Assembly: GCA_963800065.1 (NCBI GenBank) | Contig: CAWCZO010000008.1 | Span: 806,001 to 870,000, forward strand | DNA: 64,000 nt | Reading direction: 5' to 3' | Source of the DNA: CAWJFJ01 sp963800065 | GTDB taxonomy: Bacteria > Actinomycetota > Acidimicrobiia > Acidimicrobiales > UBA8190 | The notes under the pieces: generated by a model | Seen by the model: only the letters and a program-made list of their open reading frames with translations | The model's database searches: none | Told to the model about the DNA's origin: nothing | Position numbers and translations under genes: made by a program | In this document: positions 11,982-20,195 of the stretch, piece by piece | How the letters are laid out: each line of letters begins with the position of its first letter | Position numbering within the stretch: the first letter of the stretch is position 1

Positions 11982-13925
11982 ATGCGCAGCGTAGGGCGGC
12001 GCCGGTCGGTCCTCGCACTGGCGTTGGCCTTCGCCGGGTACCTGACTCTGTCGGTCGTGGTGTGGTGGCACGTCTGGTCGTTGCACCCGACCAGCGTGAC
12101 GACGTGCGGGTGCGGCGATGCGTCTCTCTTTCTCTGGTTCCTGGAGTGGCCCGCCTACGCCTTGGCCCACGGACATGATCCGTTCTACTCGACGGCTCTC
12201 TTCCATCCGGCCGGGATCGACCTCCTCTCCAACACCTCGGTCCTGGCCATCGGCATCGTCCTGGCCCCGGTGACGTGGCTATTCGGTCCCGTGGCCACCA
12301 TGAACGTGGCCTCGACGTTGGGACCGGCGTTGTCGGCCCTGGCCATGTTCTGGTTGCTGCGGCGCTGGGTCCGGTGGACGCCGGCCGCTTTCGTGGGCGG
12401 ACTGGTCTTCGGGTTCTCGCCCTTCGTGTTCGTCAACCTGGCCGGTGGTCACCTGATGACCGGTGTCCTCGTCCTCGTGCCCCTCATCGTCGCCTGTCTG
12501 GACGATCTCCTGGTGCGCCATCCACGCCGCCCGGCCGTCACCGGCGTGGTGCTCGGTCTGCTGGTGGTGGTCCAGTTCTTTCTGAGCACGGAGGTCCTCG
12601 TCATCATGGCCATCTGCGCCGTGGTGGCCGTCGTCGAGCTTCTCGCCTACGGCGCCGTGAACCATTGGGGTGACGTCGTCAGGCGGTGGCGCCCCGCCCT
12701 CCGCGGTCTGTCCCGGTCCGCCGCCACCGCCGCCGTCCTCCTCGCCTATCCCCTCTGGGTCACCTTCGAGGGTCCCGCCCATCTGTCGGGACTGGTGTGG
12801 CCGACGCTCACACCGGGGGCGGGGGGGATCGTGCTGGGCAATCTCTGGCATCCCCAGGTCATGACCGCGCTCCGGAACGTGATGCAGGTGGTGGGCGGGT
12901 ACGAGGGCCCAGCCCTGCCCCAGGGCGAGTATCTCGGTCTCGGTCTCCTGGTGGTGGTGGGGGCGGGCCTGATCGTCTGGTGGCGCGACGTCCGGCTGTG
13001 GTTCTTCGGCGTTCTCGGCGTGGTCTCGATCGTCCTGTCGCTCGGGGTGGAGACCCACTACTGGGTCCCGTGGCGGCTTCTGGCCCGGGTCCCTCTGGTC
13101 CGCAGCATCATTCCCGGTCGTTTCATCATCGTCACCACCGTCTGCGCCGCCGTCCTGCTGGCCGTGGTGGTCGACCGGTCCCACGCCGCCGTGGCCGCCT
13201 GGTTCACGCGGCCACGGGCGGCACCGCCGGACCACTCCTCGTCCATCCCCGGTGTGGCGGCCACGTTGGCGGCGGCGGTGCTGTCCCTGGCCGTGGCGGC
13301 GGTGGCCCTGGTGCCCATGGGGTCGGACCTGGCCCCCAACATCCCCCTCACCACCAGGCCGGTGACCCTCCCCCGGTGGTTCGCCGATGCGGCCCCGCGT
13401 CTTCCCCCCGGTCAGGTGGTGCTGGCCGTTCCGGCCCCCTTCAGCCTGATCCAGGCGGCCATGGCATGGCAGGCGGTCGACTCGTTGCACTTCGCCCTGG
13501 TGGGCGGCGGCGGGCCCGAGGGCCTTCCGTCGCGCGCCGGAAGGGAGAGGGCGGGACAGGTGGTGGTGAGCTCGGCCTCCATCTCTCTCGACGGACCGCC
13601 CCGCTCGACGGTGGGCAATGTCGGCTCCCTGCGCCGGGCCCTGGCCGGTTGGGGCGTGACCTTCGTCGTCATACCCGACCCCGTCACCCTGCCCCGCTAT
13701 GACCGGGGCACGAACACGCCGTCGGCCCTCGGACTCTTCACCTTGGCCATCGGTCGGCCGCCGCAGTACGTCGACGACGCCTGGGTGTGGTCCGGGGTGC
13801 GGATGCCGGCGCCGGCCCTGTCGATCCCGGCGCCGGCATTCGACCGCTGCACCACCGATGAGGTGTGGCATCGCGGCCACGCCGCCGTACCGTCCTGCGT
13901 GATGGCGGCCTCCGGCCCGACGTGA
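11982..13925 (+). CDS. Multi-pass membrane protein, GT-C-like (paralogue 2 of 3)
   Basis: This 647-residue membrane protein has about eleven hydrophobic segments and a C-terminal external domain. It shares with its neighbours the loop EWPAYALAHGHDPFYSTALF, a following HPAGIDLL, and LAPVTWLFGPVATMNVAS. An internal GEYLGLGLLVVVGAGLIVWW block is nearly identical in the next gene. Two C-terminal cysteines are conserved. I infer a polyprenyl-sugar-dependent glycosyltransferase or a glycan-handling membrane protein, but no catalytic motif proves it. The next gene starts inside its stop codon as GTGA, so the two are translationally coupled. High similarity to that gene indicates tandem duplication. 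Confidence 0.7.
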   Translation: MRSVGRRRSVLALALAFAGYLTLSVVVWWHVWSLHPTSVTTCGCGDASLFLWFLEWPAYALAHGHDPFYSTALFHPAGIDLLSNTSVLAIGIVLAPVTWLFGPVATMNVASTLGPALSALAMFWLLRRWVRWTPAAFVGGLVFGFSPFVFVNLAGGHLMTGVLVLVPLIVACLDDLLVRHPRRPAVTGVVLGLLVVVQFFLSTEVLVIMAICAVVAVVELLAYGAVNHWGDVVRRWRPALRGLSRSAATAAVLLAYPLWVTFEGPAHLSGLVWPTLTPGAGGIVLGNLWHPQVMTALRNVMQVVGGYEGPALPQGEYLGLGLLVVVGAGLIVWWRDVRLWFFGVLGVVSIVLSLGVETHYWVPWRLLARVPLVRSIIPGRFIIVTTVCAAVLLAVVVDRSHAAVAAWFTRPRAAPPDHSSSIPGVAATLAAAVLSLAVAAVALVPMGSDLAPNIPLTTRPVTLPRWFADAAPRLPPGQVVLAVPAPFSLIQAAMAWQAVDSLHFALVGGGGPEGLPSRAGRERAGQVVVSSASISLDGPPRSTVGNVGSLRRALAGWGVTFVVIPDPVTLPRYDRGTNTPSALGLFTLAIGRPPQYVDDAWVWSGVRMPAPALSIPAPAFDRCTTDEVWHRGHAAVPSCVMAASGPT

Positions 13926-15904
13926 GCACCACGGCGCCGCCGGAGCGGGAGCAGCAGCAGCAGCGGCGTCGGCCGGAACGGCGGTCGGCGCGGGCTCTGA
14001 CCGTGGCGCTGGCCGGCTACCTGGCCGTCGCCGTGGTGGTGTGGTGGCACGTCTGGTCGTCGCACCCGACGAGCGTGACGACATGCCCCTGCGACGATCC
14101 CTCCCTCTTCGTCTGGTTCCTCGAGTGGCCCGCCTACGCCCTGGCCCACGGCCACAACCCCTTCTATTCGACGGCCCTGTTCCATCCGGCCGGGATCAAT
14201 CTGCTCGCCAATACCGGCGTCCTGGCCCTGGCCATCCCGCTGGCCCCGGTGACCTGGCTGTTCGGGCCCGTGGCCACGTTGAACGTGGCCTCGACACTGG
14301 GCCCCGCCCTCACCGCCCTGTCCATGTTCTGGCTCCTGCGGCGCTGGGTGACGTGGTCACCGGCCGCCTTCGTCGGCGGCCTGGTGTTCGGCTTCGGCCC
14401 GTTCGCCGTGGCCAATCTGGCTGTCGCCCACCTGAACACCGAGGTCCTCGTGCTCGTGCCCCTGATCGTCGGCTGCCTGGACGAGCTTCTCGTCCGCCAG
14501 GAGAGAGGCGCCGTGGGGGCGGGGGCGGCGCTCGGCGTTCTGGTGGTGGTGCAATTCTTTCTGAGCACCGAGATGCTCGTCATCGTGGCCGTCTGCGCCG
14601 TGGTGGGCGTCGTTCTCGTCGTCGGCTTCGGCGCCCTCCGCCGGGGCCGCGAGGTGATCCGCCGGTGGCGTCACGCTCTGGTGGGTCTGGCCGTGGCCGT
14701 CGCCGTCTCCGGCGTCCTCCTGGCCTACCCGGTGTGGTTCGTCCTGGACGGCCCCGCCCACTTCTCCGGGCTGGTGTGGCCCACCCTGCAACCGGGGAAG
14801 GGAGGAATCGTCCTCGGCGACCTCTGGCACCTCCGTTTCATGAGCCGGTCGGCCGTGCGCCTGTTCGCCGGCTACCAGGGTCCGGCGCTGCCGCAGGGCG
14901 AGTACCTCGGGCTCGGTCTGCTGGTGGTGGTGGGAGCCGGTTTGATCGTCTGGTGGCGCGATGTCCGGATGTGGCTGTTCGCCGGGGTGGGATTGGCGTC
15001 GGTGGCATTGTCGCTCGACGTCACCACCTCCTACTGGGTGCCGTGGCGCGTCCTGGCCCGTCTGCCGTTGATCCAGAACATCTCCGTGGCCCGGTTCTTC
15101 GCCGTGACGACGTTCTGTGCGGCCGTCCTGGTGGGCATCGTCGTGGACCGGACCCACCTCTCGACGGCCCGGTGGGTGGGACACGGCGGCGCCGGTCACG
15201 GCCACCGACGCCGGGGCCGGCGAGCGAACGCCATGGGCGCGTTGGCGGCGGCGGCCGTGTCAGTGGCCGTGGCCGCTGCCGCCGTCGTGCCCATGGGAAC
15301 GGCGCTGGCCACCAACATCCCGCTCACCACCGAGCCGGTGAACGAGCCGCCGTGGTTCGCCGACGTCGGGGCCCACCTCCCCCCGCGCCAGGTGGTGCTG
15401 ACCTTCCCGCCGCCGGTGACCGGTGGGTCGGCCATGACCTGGCAGGCGGTCGACTCGCTGCACTTCGCCATGGCCACCGGGGCCGGACCGCAGAGCATCC
15501 CGGCGCGCGCCGGGAAGGAGCGTGCCGGACTCGACGTCATCACGTCGGATTCCGAGGTCTTCTCGCCCCCCGCCCCGGCCACGGCGGCCAACGTCGAAGC
15601 GGTCCGACAGGCCCTGGCCGGTTGGGGGGTGACCCTGGTGGTGGTTCCCGACCCCACTCCTCTGTTCCCCCGCTACGACCGGACGAGCGGCACGGCGTCG
15701 GCCCTCGGCCTCTTCACCCTGGTCCTTGGCCGGACACCGCAATTCGACCACGGTGCCTGGGTGTGGACGGAGGTCCGGTCGCCCGGACGGCGGCTGGCCA
15801 TCGCCGCCGCCGACTTCGCCCGCTGTACGTCGGGACCGCTCGGGCGCCGAGGATCGCCGCTGGTCGTGCCCGATTGCGTGATGGCCGCCGCCCGGCCGAC
15901 CTGA
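13922..15904 (+). CDS. Multi-pass membrane protein, GT-C-like (paralogue 3 of 3)
   Basis: The 660-residue protein is the closest relative of the preceding gene and has the same order of membrane segments, EWPAYALAHGHNPFYSTALF loop, HPAGINLL and LAPVTWLFGP. GTG at 13922 overlaps the previous stop (GTGA), and the N-terminus has a short Gln/Arg-rich cytoplasmic stretch before the first membrane segment. A longer frame from 13865 would overlap the previous gene by 61 bases and is less likely. The C-terminal external region includes a VDSLHFAMA motif also found in paralogue 2 and ends with the same Cys pair. No function is recognised beyond membership of the surface-glycan island. Confidence 0.72.
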   Translation: MSTTAPPEREQQQQRRRPERRSARALTVALAGYLAVAVVVWWHVWSSHPTSVTTCPCDDPSLFVWFLEWPAYALAHGHNPFYSTALFHPAGINLLANTGVLALAIPLAPVTWLFGPVATLNVASTLGPALTALSMFWLLRRWVTWSPAAFVGGLVFGFGPFAVANLAVAHLNTEVLVLVPLIVGCLDELLVRQERGAVGAGAALGVLVVVQFFLSTEMLVIVAVCAVVGVVLVVGFGALRRGREVIRRWRHALVGLAVAVAVSGVLLAYPVWFVLDGPAHFSGLVWPTLQPGKGGIVLGDLWHLRFMSRSAVRLFAGYQGPALPQGEYLGLGLLVVVGAGLIVWWRDVRMWLFAGVGLASVALSLDVTTSYWVPWRVLARLPLIQNISVARFFAVTTFCAAVLVGIVVDRTHLSTARWVGHGGAGHGHRRRGRRANAMGALAAAAVSVAVAAAAVVPMGTALATNIPLTTEPVNEPPWFADVGAHLPPRQVVLTFPPPVTGGSAMTWQAVDSLHFAMATGAGPQSIPARAGKERAGLDVITSDSEVFSPPAPATAANVEAVRQALAGWGVTLVVVPDPTPLFPRYDRTSGTASALGLFTLVLGRTPQFDHGAWVWTEVRSPGRRLAIAAADFARCTSGPLGRRGSPLVVPDCVMAAARPT

Positions 15905-15938
15905 CGGCCGGCCCGGCCCGGAGGCCGACGAGTCCGCG

Positions 15939-18500
15939 TCAGACCGGGACCGGTGACGTCCGGGACCGGCGGTGGCGGGGAGCGGCCCGGCGGCGGCGGG
16001 CCAATCCGACGGACACCACGGCCACCAGGACCACGGCGGCCCCCAGGTTGATCATCCAACCGAGCCGGAAGCTGGAGGGGTCGTAGGTGAAGACGATGCG
16101 GTCGGTGCCGGCCGGGACGGGGACGCCGCGGAACATGTAGTCGACGCGGTCGAGACGGGTCGGTCGTCCGTTGACCGTGACGCGCCAGCCCGGGTAGTAG
16201 GTATCGGAGAGGACGAGCTCCGCGGCCCGGGCGGCCTGCGCATCGATGGTGACCTCCTGGGCCGCGTAGTGCACGATGTGAGCGGTGCCCGGCGACGACT
16301 GGCCCGCCGGGGCGCCGCCCCCCGGGGCCTCGGCCAGGCCCGGCAGGGTCCGTGACGTGAGGGCGACCTGTCGCGGGTGGAAGGCCGCCGAACCGAGCGC
16401 CGTCAGCGCCTTCGCGTTGTCGCTCTCCACCATTTGGTCGCTGACCAGCCATGTCCGCGGCAGAGCGTTGTCGTTGGCGTAGACGGTGGCGTCCGGACCG
16501 TCGTAGGCCACATGGACCCCGGGGAGCTCGAGAGGCCTTTCGGCCTTCTGCTCGAGGATGTCCGTCACGCCCATCAGCGACAGGATCCGCAGGGCCGCCG
16601 GATGGAACTCGAGGTCGAGAACGGGGACGGCCGGGGTGTTCAGGGGGAGCAGCGGGGTGGGGGGCGAGACGTAGCGCGTCCACACGTCTCCGTAGGTGGA
16701 GATGACGGGAAGGTCGTAGCCGCGGGCGTCGTAGAGGCCGTAGCGCATGTTGACATCGGGGGGCAGCGGATTGACACCGACATACGGATCCACGGCCACG
16801 AAGCGGGCCGGCTCCTGTTTCTGGAGGAAGCGGATGGCCGGCGTGACGGGTTGAACGGCGTGGGCCTCGGAGATGGCCGGGTTCTCCCCCATACCTGCCT
16901 GGAAGAGGTCGCCGACGACCAGCAGGATGGCCAAGAGGGCGAAGGCCCCAGCACCCAGGCGGCGCCCGAGACGGAGTCCGAGGAGGACCAGGCCGACCCC
17001 GGCAACGGTCAGCCAGACCAGCAGGGCGGCCAGGCGGACGATGGGATCGAGATGGGCGGCGCCGGCCGGCGGGGGTTGGGCGAAACCCCAGGCGATGTCC
17101 GCCGCCCGACCGAGGAAGTGCAGGGACGACTGCCCGGTGGCGAAGACGACGATCACCGGGAGGACGAGGATGCCGGTGGCGATGGCCGTGACGGCCACGG
17201 CCCGGCCCCCCTGCGGGCGCCGGCGGACGAGGTCGTCGAGCCCCCAGCCGGCCAGGATGGCGATGCAGAGGAGATAGAGGATGGTCAGTCGGCTCAGATA
17301 GGTGAGATCGAGGCCGGGCAGACGGCCGGCGATACCGAAGAAGGGTTGGATGCCGAGAACGACGAGGATGCAGAGGGTGGCGAACAGGGCCAGGACCACG
17401 CGCATGACCTGGGCCCGGAGGAGGGCGACGAAAGCCAGCACGAGCGGGAGGGCGCCGGCGTAGAAGGCCGTCTCGATGATGAAGCCCCCGGGGAAGTAAC
17501 TGGGCAGGAGCGAGGCGAAGTAGTAGGCGGGTTGGACGTGGACCCCGCTGCGCGGCCGCGACGAGAGGTCGGAGGAGTTGTGGAGGAGTTCGAGGAAGGG
17601 AACGATGGCGACGGCGGCCAGAGCCGTCCCCAGGACGAGGGCCAGCGCGAAGACGACAGCCGGTCGTCGGACGGTCCCGATGAACGCGGCCAGCCGGGAT
17701 CGTCCGGCCCGGGCGGCGTCCCCCATGGCGGCCACCGCTCCACCGGGTGACTGCAGGACCCGCAGAATGAAATATCCCACGGTGGCCAGCAGGACGTGGA
17801 CGCTCGTCTCGGGGTGGCCGCCGAAGAACTGAAGGGCCGTGACCACCGCCAGCCCCGAGGCGGCCAACGGACCCGGCCGCCGGATGAGACGTTCGGTGGC
17901 CAACAGCATCCAGGGAATGAGAGGGAAGACGTTGCCGAGAGGCCAGGGCAACCAGGCCACCAGGAAGAGCCCGAAACCGAACACGGTGCCGCACAGGAAG
18001 GCCCCGGCGAACCGCATCCCCAGAATGCGGGCCAGGAGAAAGGCTCCCATGGCGGCCACGACGACCTTCATGACGGCGATCACGCTGAGCGACCACCAGA
18101 AGGGCAACACGTAGGCCGGCAGGCTGAAGGGGGAGAAGATGGCCGACTGCATGTCGCCGAGGTACGGAGTGCCCCCCATGATGTAGGGGTTCCACAGTGG
18201 GATGTGGGGGAGCTGCGAGCGCGTGTACTGCAGGTAGGGCTCGAAGAGGGTGGTCGGGTCGACGAGTTGACGATTGGATCCCACCACGAGAGGGTGGGTG
18301 CTGTAGCGGAAGATGCCGGACGGGATCGAGGAGTTCCAGGGGGCCGCACTCCAGAGGAAGTCGGCGGCCGACGTGGTGTGACCGGGCAGGAGTCCGGGGA
18401 AGAAGAAGATCACGGCCAGGACGATGTACGACGCGAGGGCCACGAGCGACGGGTGGGTGCGGGCTCTGGTCGTCAGCCCCGCCAGAGCGTTCCGGCTCAT
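15939..18500 (-). CDS. YfhO-family membrane protein
   Basis: This very large membrane protein (853 residues from the ATG at 18500) has many hydrophobic segments in its first two thirds, then a soluble external region, and a last membrane anchor just before an Arg-rich tail. The N-terminal loop after the first membrane segment contains PHIPLWNPYIMGGTPYLGD, the hallmark of the YfhO/GT-C-like family involved in decorating cell-wall polymers or lipoteichoic acids. The external part contains a YYPGWRVTVNG motif usual for the family's C-terminus. ATG at 18545 and GTG at 18563 are alternative starts; none has a strong ribosome-binding site. It is convergent with the GT-C paralogues and divergent from the methyltransferase. 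Confidence 0.8.
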   Translation of the reverse strand: MSRNALAGLTTRARTHPSLVALASYIVLAVIFFFPGLLPGHTTSAADFLWSAAPWNSSIPSGIFRYSTHPLVVGSNRQLVDPTTLFEPYLQYTRSQLPHIPLWNPYIMGGTPYLGDMQSAIFSPFSLPAYVLPFWWSLSVIAVMKVVVAAMGAFLLARILGMRFAGAFLCGTVFGFGLFLVAWLPWPLGNVFPLIPWMLLATERLIRRPGPLAASGLAVVTALQFFGGHPETSVHVLLATVGYFILRVLQSPGGAVAAMGDAARAGRSRLAAFIGTVRRPAVVFALALVLGTALAAVAIVPFLELLHNSSDLSSRPRSGVHVQPAYYFASLLPSYFPGGFIIETAFYAGALPLVLAFVALLRAQVMRVVLALFATLCILVVLGIQPFFGIAGRLPGLDLTYLSRLTILYLLCIAILAGWGLDDLVRRRPQGGRAVAVTAIATGILVLPVIVVFATGQSSLHFLGRAADIAWGFAQPPPAGAAHLDPIVRLAALLVWLTVAGVGLVLLGLRLGRRLGAGAFALLAILLVVGDLFQAGMGENPAISEAHAVQPVTPAIRFLQKQEPARFVAVDPYVGVNPLPPDVNMRYGLYDARGYDLPVISTYGDVWTRYVSPPTPLLPLNTPAVPVLDLEFHPAALRILSLMGVTDILEQKAERPLELPGVHVAYDGPDATVYANDNALPRTWLVSDQMVESDNAKALTALGSAAFHPRQVALTSRTLPGLAEAPGGGAPAGQSSPGTAHIVHYAAQEVTIDAQAARAAELVLSDTYYPGWRVTVNGRPTRLDRVDYMFRGVPVPAGTDRIVFTYDPSSFRLGWMINLGAAVVLVAVVSVGLARRRRAAPRHRRSRTSPVPV

Positions 18501-18582
18501 AGGGTGAGCCAGGTTAGTGACGGCCGGGCGACCACGTAGGTTCATTCCGACCACTCGCGCCACGGGCCCTGAAGTAGATTCC

Positions 18583-19323
18583 GTGACGGAAATGGAACAA
18601 CGCGCCTACTCCGAGATGTACGACGTGGAGGAGCGTCACTGGTGGTTCCGTGGCCGTCGGGCCGTCATCTGGGCTCTGCTCAGTCTGACCGACCTGCCGG
18701 AGAAGCCCCGGTTGTTGGACGCCGGCTGTGGGACGGGACGCCACCTCATCGAATTCGGCTCGCTCGGTCCGGCCGTCGGCGTGGACCCGTCCCCCGACGC
18801 CGTCGAGTTCTGCCACCAGCGGGGTCTCGACGATGTGGGATGCGCCGGCCTCGAAGACCTGCCCTTCGCATCGGGTGCCTTCGACCTGGTGCTGGCCACC
18901 GATGTCCTCGAGCACATCGAGGACGATGTCGGCGCCCTGGTCGAGCTCCGCCGGGTGGCGGCCGACGGTGCCCACATGATCATCACCGTCCCGGCGTACC
19001 AGTGGATGTGGACCGAACACGACGTCCAGCTCCATCACGTCCGTCGGTACACCCGGTCCGTCATCGAGGCGCGGGTACGGGCGGCGGGCTGGGAACTGGA
19101 GCGGGCCACCTACTTCAACGCCATCCTCTTTCCCGGCGTGGCCGCCGCCCGTCTGCTGGCCCGGTCGTCGAAGCGCCAGGGCCACACCGATCTGGACCGG
19201 ACCCCGGCGCTTCTGAACGCCGCCCTCGAGCTCCCGATGAAGCTCGAAGCAGCCATGATCAAGCGGGGCCTCCGGTTCCCGGCCGGCGTGTCGCTGGGCC
19301 TGGTCTGTCGGAGAGCGACGTAA
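18583..19323 (+). CDS. Class I SAM-dependent methyltransferase
   Basis: The 246-residue protein has the SAM-binding motif I LLDAGCGTGRHLIEFG near residue 48, an acidic residue after the second strand (VGVDPSP), and the motif LVLATDVLEHIEDD near residue 108, characteristic of Methyltransf_11-type small-molecule or sugar methyltransferases. The N-terminus (YDVEERHWWFRGRR) resembles methyltransferases encoded in cell-surface polysaccharide clusters. GTG at 18583 is followed three codons later by an ATG that could also start translation. Its gene lies just before a GT2 glycosyltransferase on the same strand. The methyl acceptor is unknown; a lipid-linked sugar is a reasonable inference. Confidence 0.82.
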   Translation: MTEMEQRAYSEMYDVEERHWWFRGRRAVIWALLSLTDLPEKPRLLDAGCGTGRHLIEFGSLGPAVGVDPSPDAVEFCHQRGLDDVGCAGLEDLPFASGAFDLVLATDVLEHIEDDVGALVELRRVAADGAHMIITVPAYQWMWTEHDVQLHHVRRYTRSVIEARVRAAGWELERATYFNAILFPGVAAARLLARSSKRQGHTDLDRTPALLNAALELPMKLEAAMIKRGLRFPAGVSLGLVCRRAT

Positions 19324-19387
19324 AGGTCCAGGCCCACTACACCCTCCCTCACCGTGGGCCCGGACCCCGATCGCTTACACTGACCCG

Positions 19388-20158
19388 ATGACCCCGTCGC
19401 TGTCGATCGTCATCCCCGTCCTGAACGAGGAAGAGGAGATCGTCCGTATCCTCACCGGGGCCCGGACGATGCTTGACGAGCGGGCCGGCGACGGGGAGAT
19501 CATCGTGGTCGACAACGCCAGCACGGACCGGACGGGTGAGCGGGTGGCGCCGTTCCTCGAGGACGCCCGGATCCGTTTCCTGCGTAACGACGTCAACCGG
19601 GGGAAGGGATTCTCCATCCGCCGCGGGATGCTGGCGGCCACCGGCGAGTACCGCCTCATGTGCGACGCCGACTGCGTCACCTCTCTCCATTCACTCCCAC
19701 GCCTCGAGGACGCGCTGGCGGAGGTGGACGTGGCCGTCGGGTCCCGTCTCAGCCCCGGAGCCCGGGTGGAGCGCCAGCAACCGGTCCGCCGACGCATCGT
19801 CGGGTTCGGTTTCCTCGCTCTCACCCGGATCCTGATGGGACCCCTGCCGCGCGACGTCTACTGCGGTTTCAAGCTCTGGCGGGGCGAGGTGGCACAGACG
19901 GTTTTCGAACGCGTCCATCTCGACGGGTGGGCCTTCGACGCCGAGGCCTTGGCCATGGCCCGTCGTCTCGGGTACAGCGTGCGCGAGGTGGGGATCGAGT
20001 GGACGAACCGTTCCGACTCCCGGCTCTCCATCGGCAACGTCCTTCTCCCCGTCACCGGCGAGTTGTGGGCGGCCCGGAACAACGTCCGCCGGTGCGTCGC
20101 CGAGCTAGGACGGGCCCGGCTCCAGGCCACCTCCAAGGAGGGGCAGCCGGCGGGCTGA
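19388..20158 (+). CDS. GT2-family glycosyltransferase (dolichyl-phosphate sugar synthase-like)
   Basis: The 256-residue protein is a GT-A-fold family 2 glycosyltransferase. It begins with SLSIVIPVLNEEEEI, has the nucleotide-binding VVDNASTDRT near residue 42, and carries the metal-binding CDADC motif near residue 95. The later CGFKLWRGEVA and the DGWAFDAEAL motif are typical of polyprenyl-phosphate mannose/glucose synthases. No membrane segment is obvious, so it is probably a peripheral cytoplasmic enzyme. By inference it supplies polyprenyl-phosphate sugars to the GT-C membrane enzymes in the island. It ends 37 bp before the convergent acyltransferase gene. Confidence 0.85.
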   Translation: MTPSLSIVIPVLNEEEEIVRILTGARTMLDERAGDGEIIVVDNASTDRTGERVAPFLEDARIRFLRNDVNRGKGFSIRRGMLAATGEYRLMCDADCVTSLHSLPRLEDALAEVDVAVGSRLSPGARVERQQPVRRRIVGFGFLALTRILMGPLPRDVYCGFKLWRGEVAQTVFERVHLDGWAFDAEALAMARRLGYSVREVGIEWTNRSDSRLSIGNVLLPVTGELWAARNNVRRCVAELGRARLQATSKEGQPAG

Positions 20159-20195
20159 AGGCGACGGGGCCGGGTCGAGAGCGACCGGCACCGGA

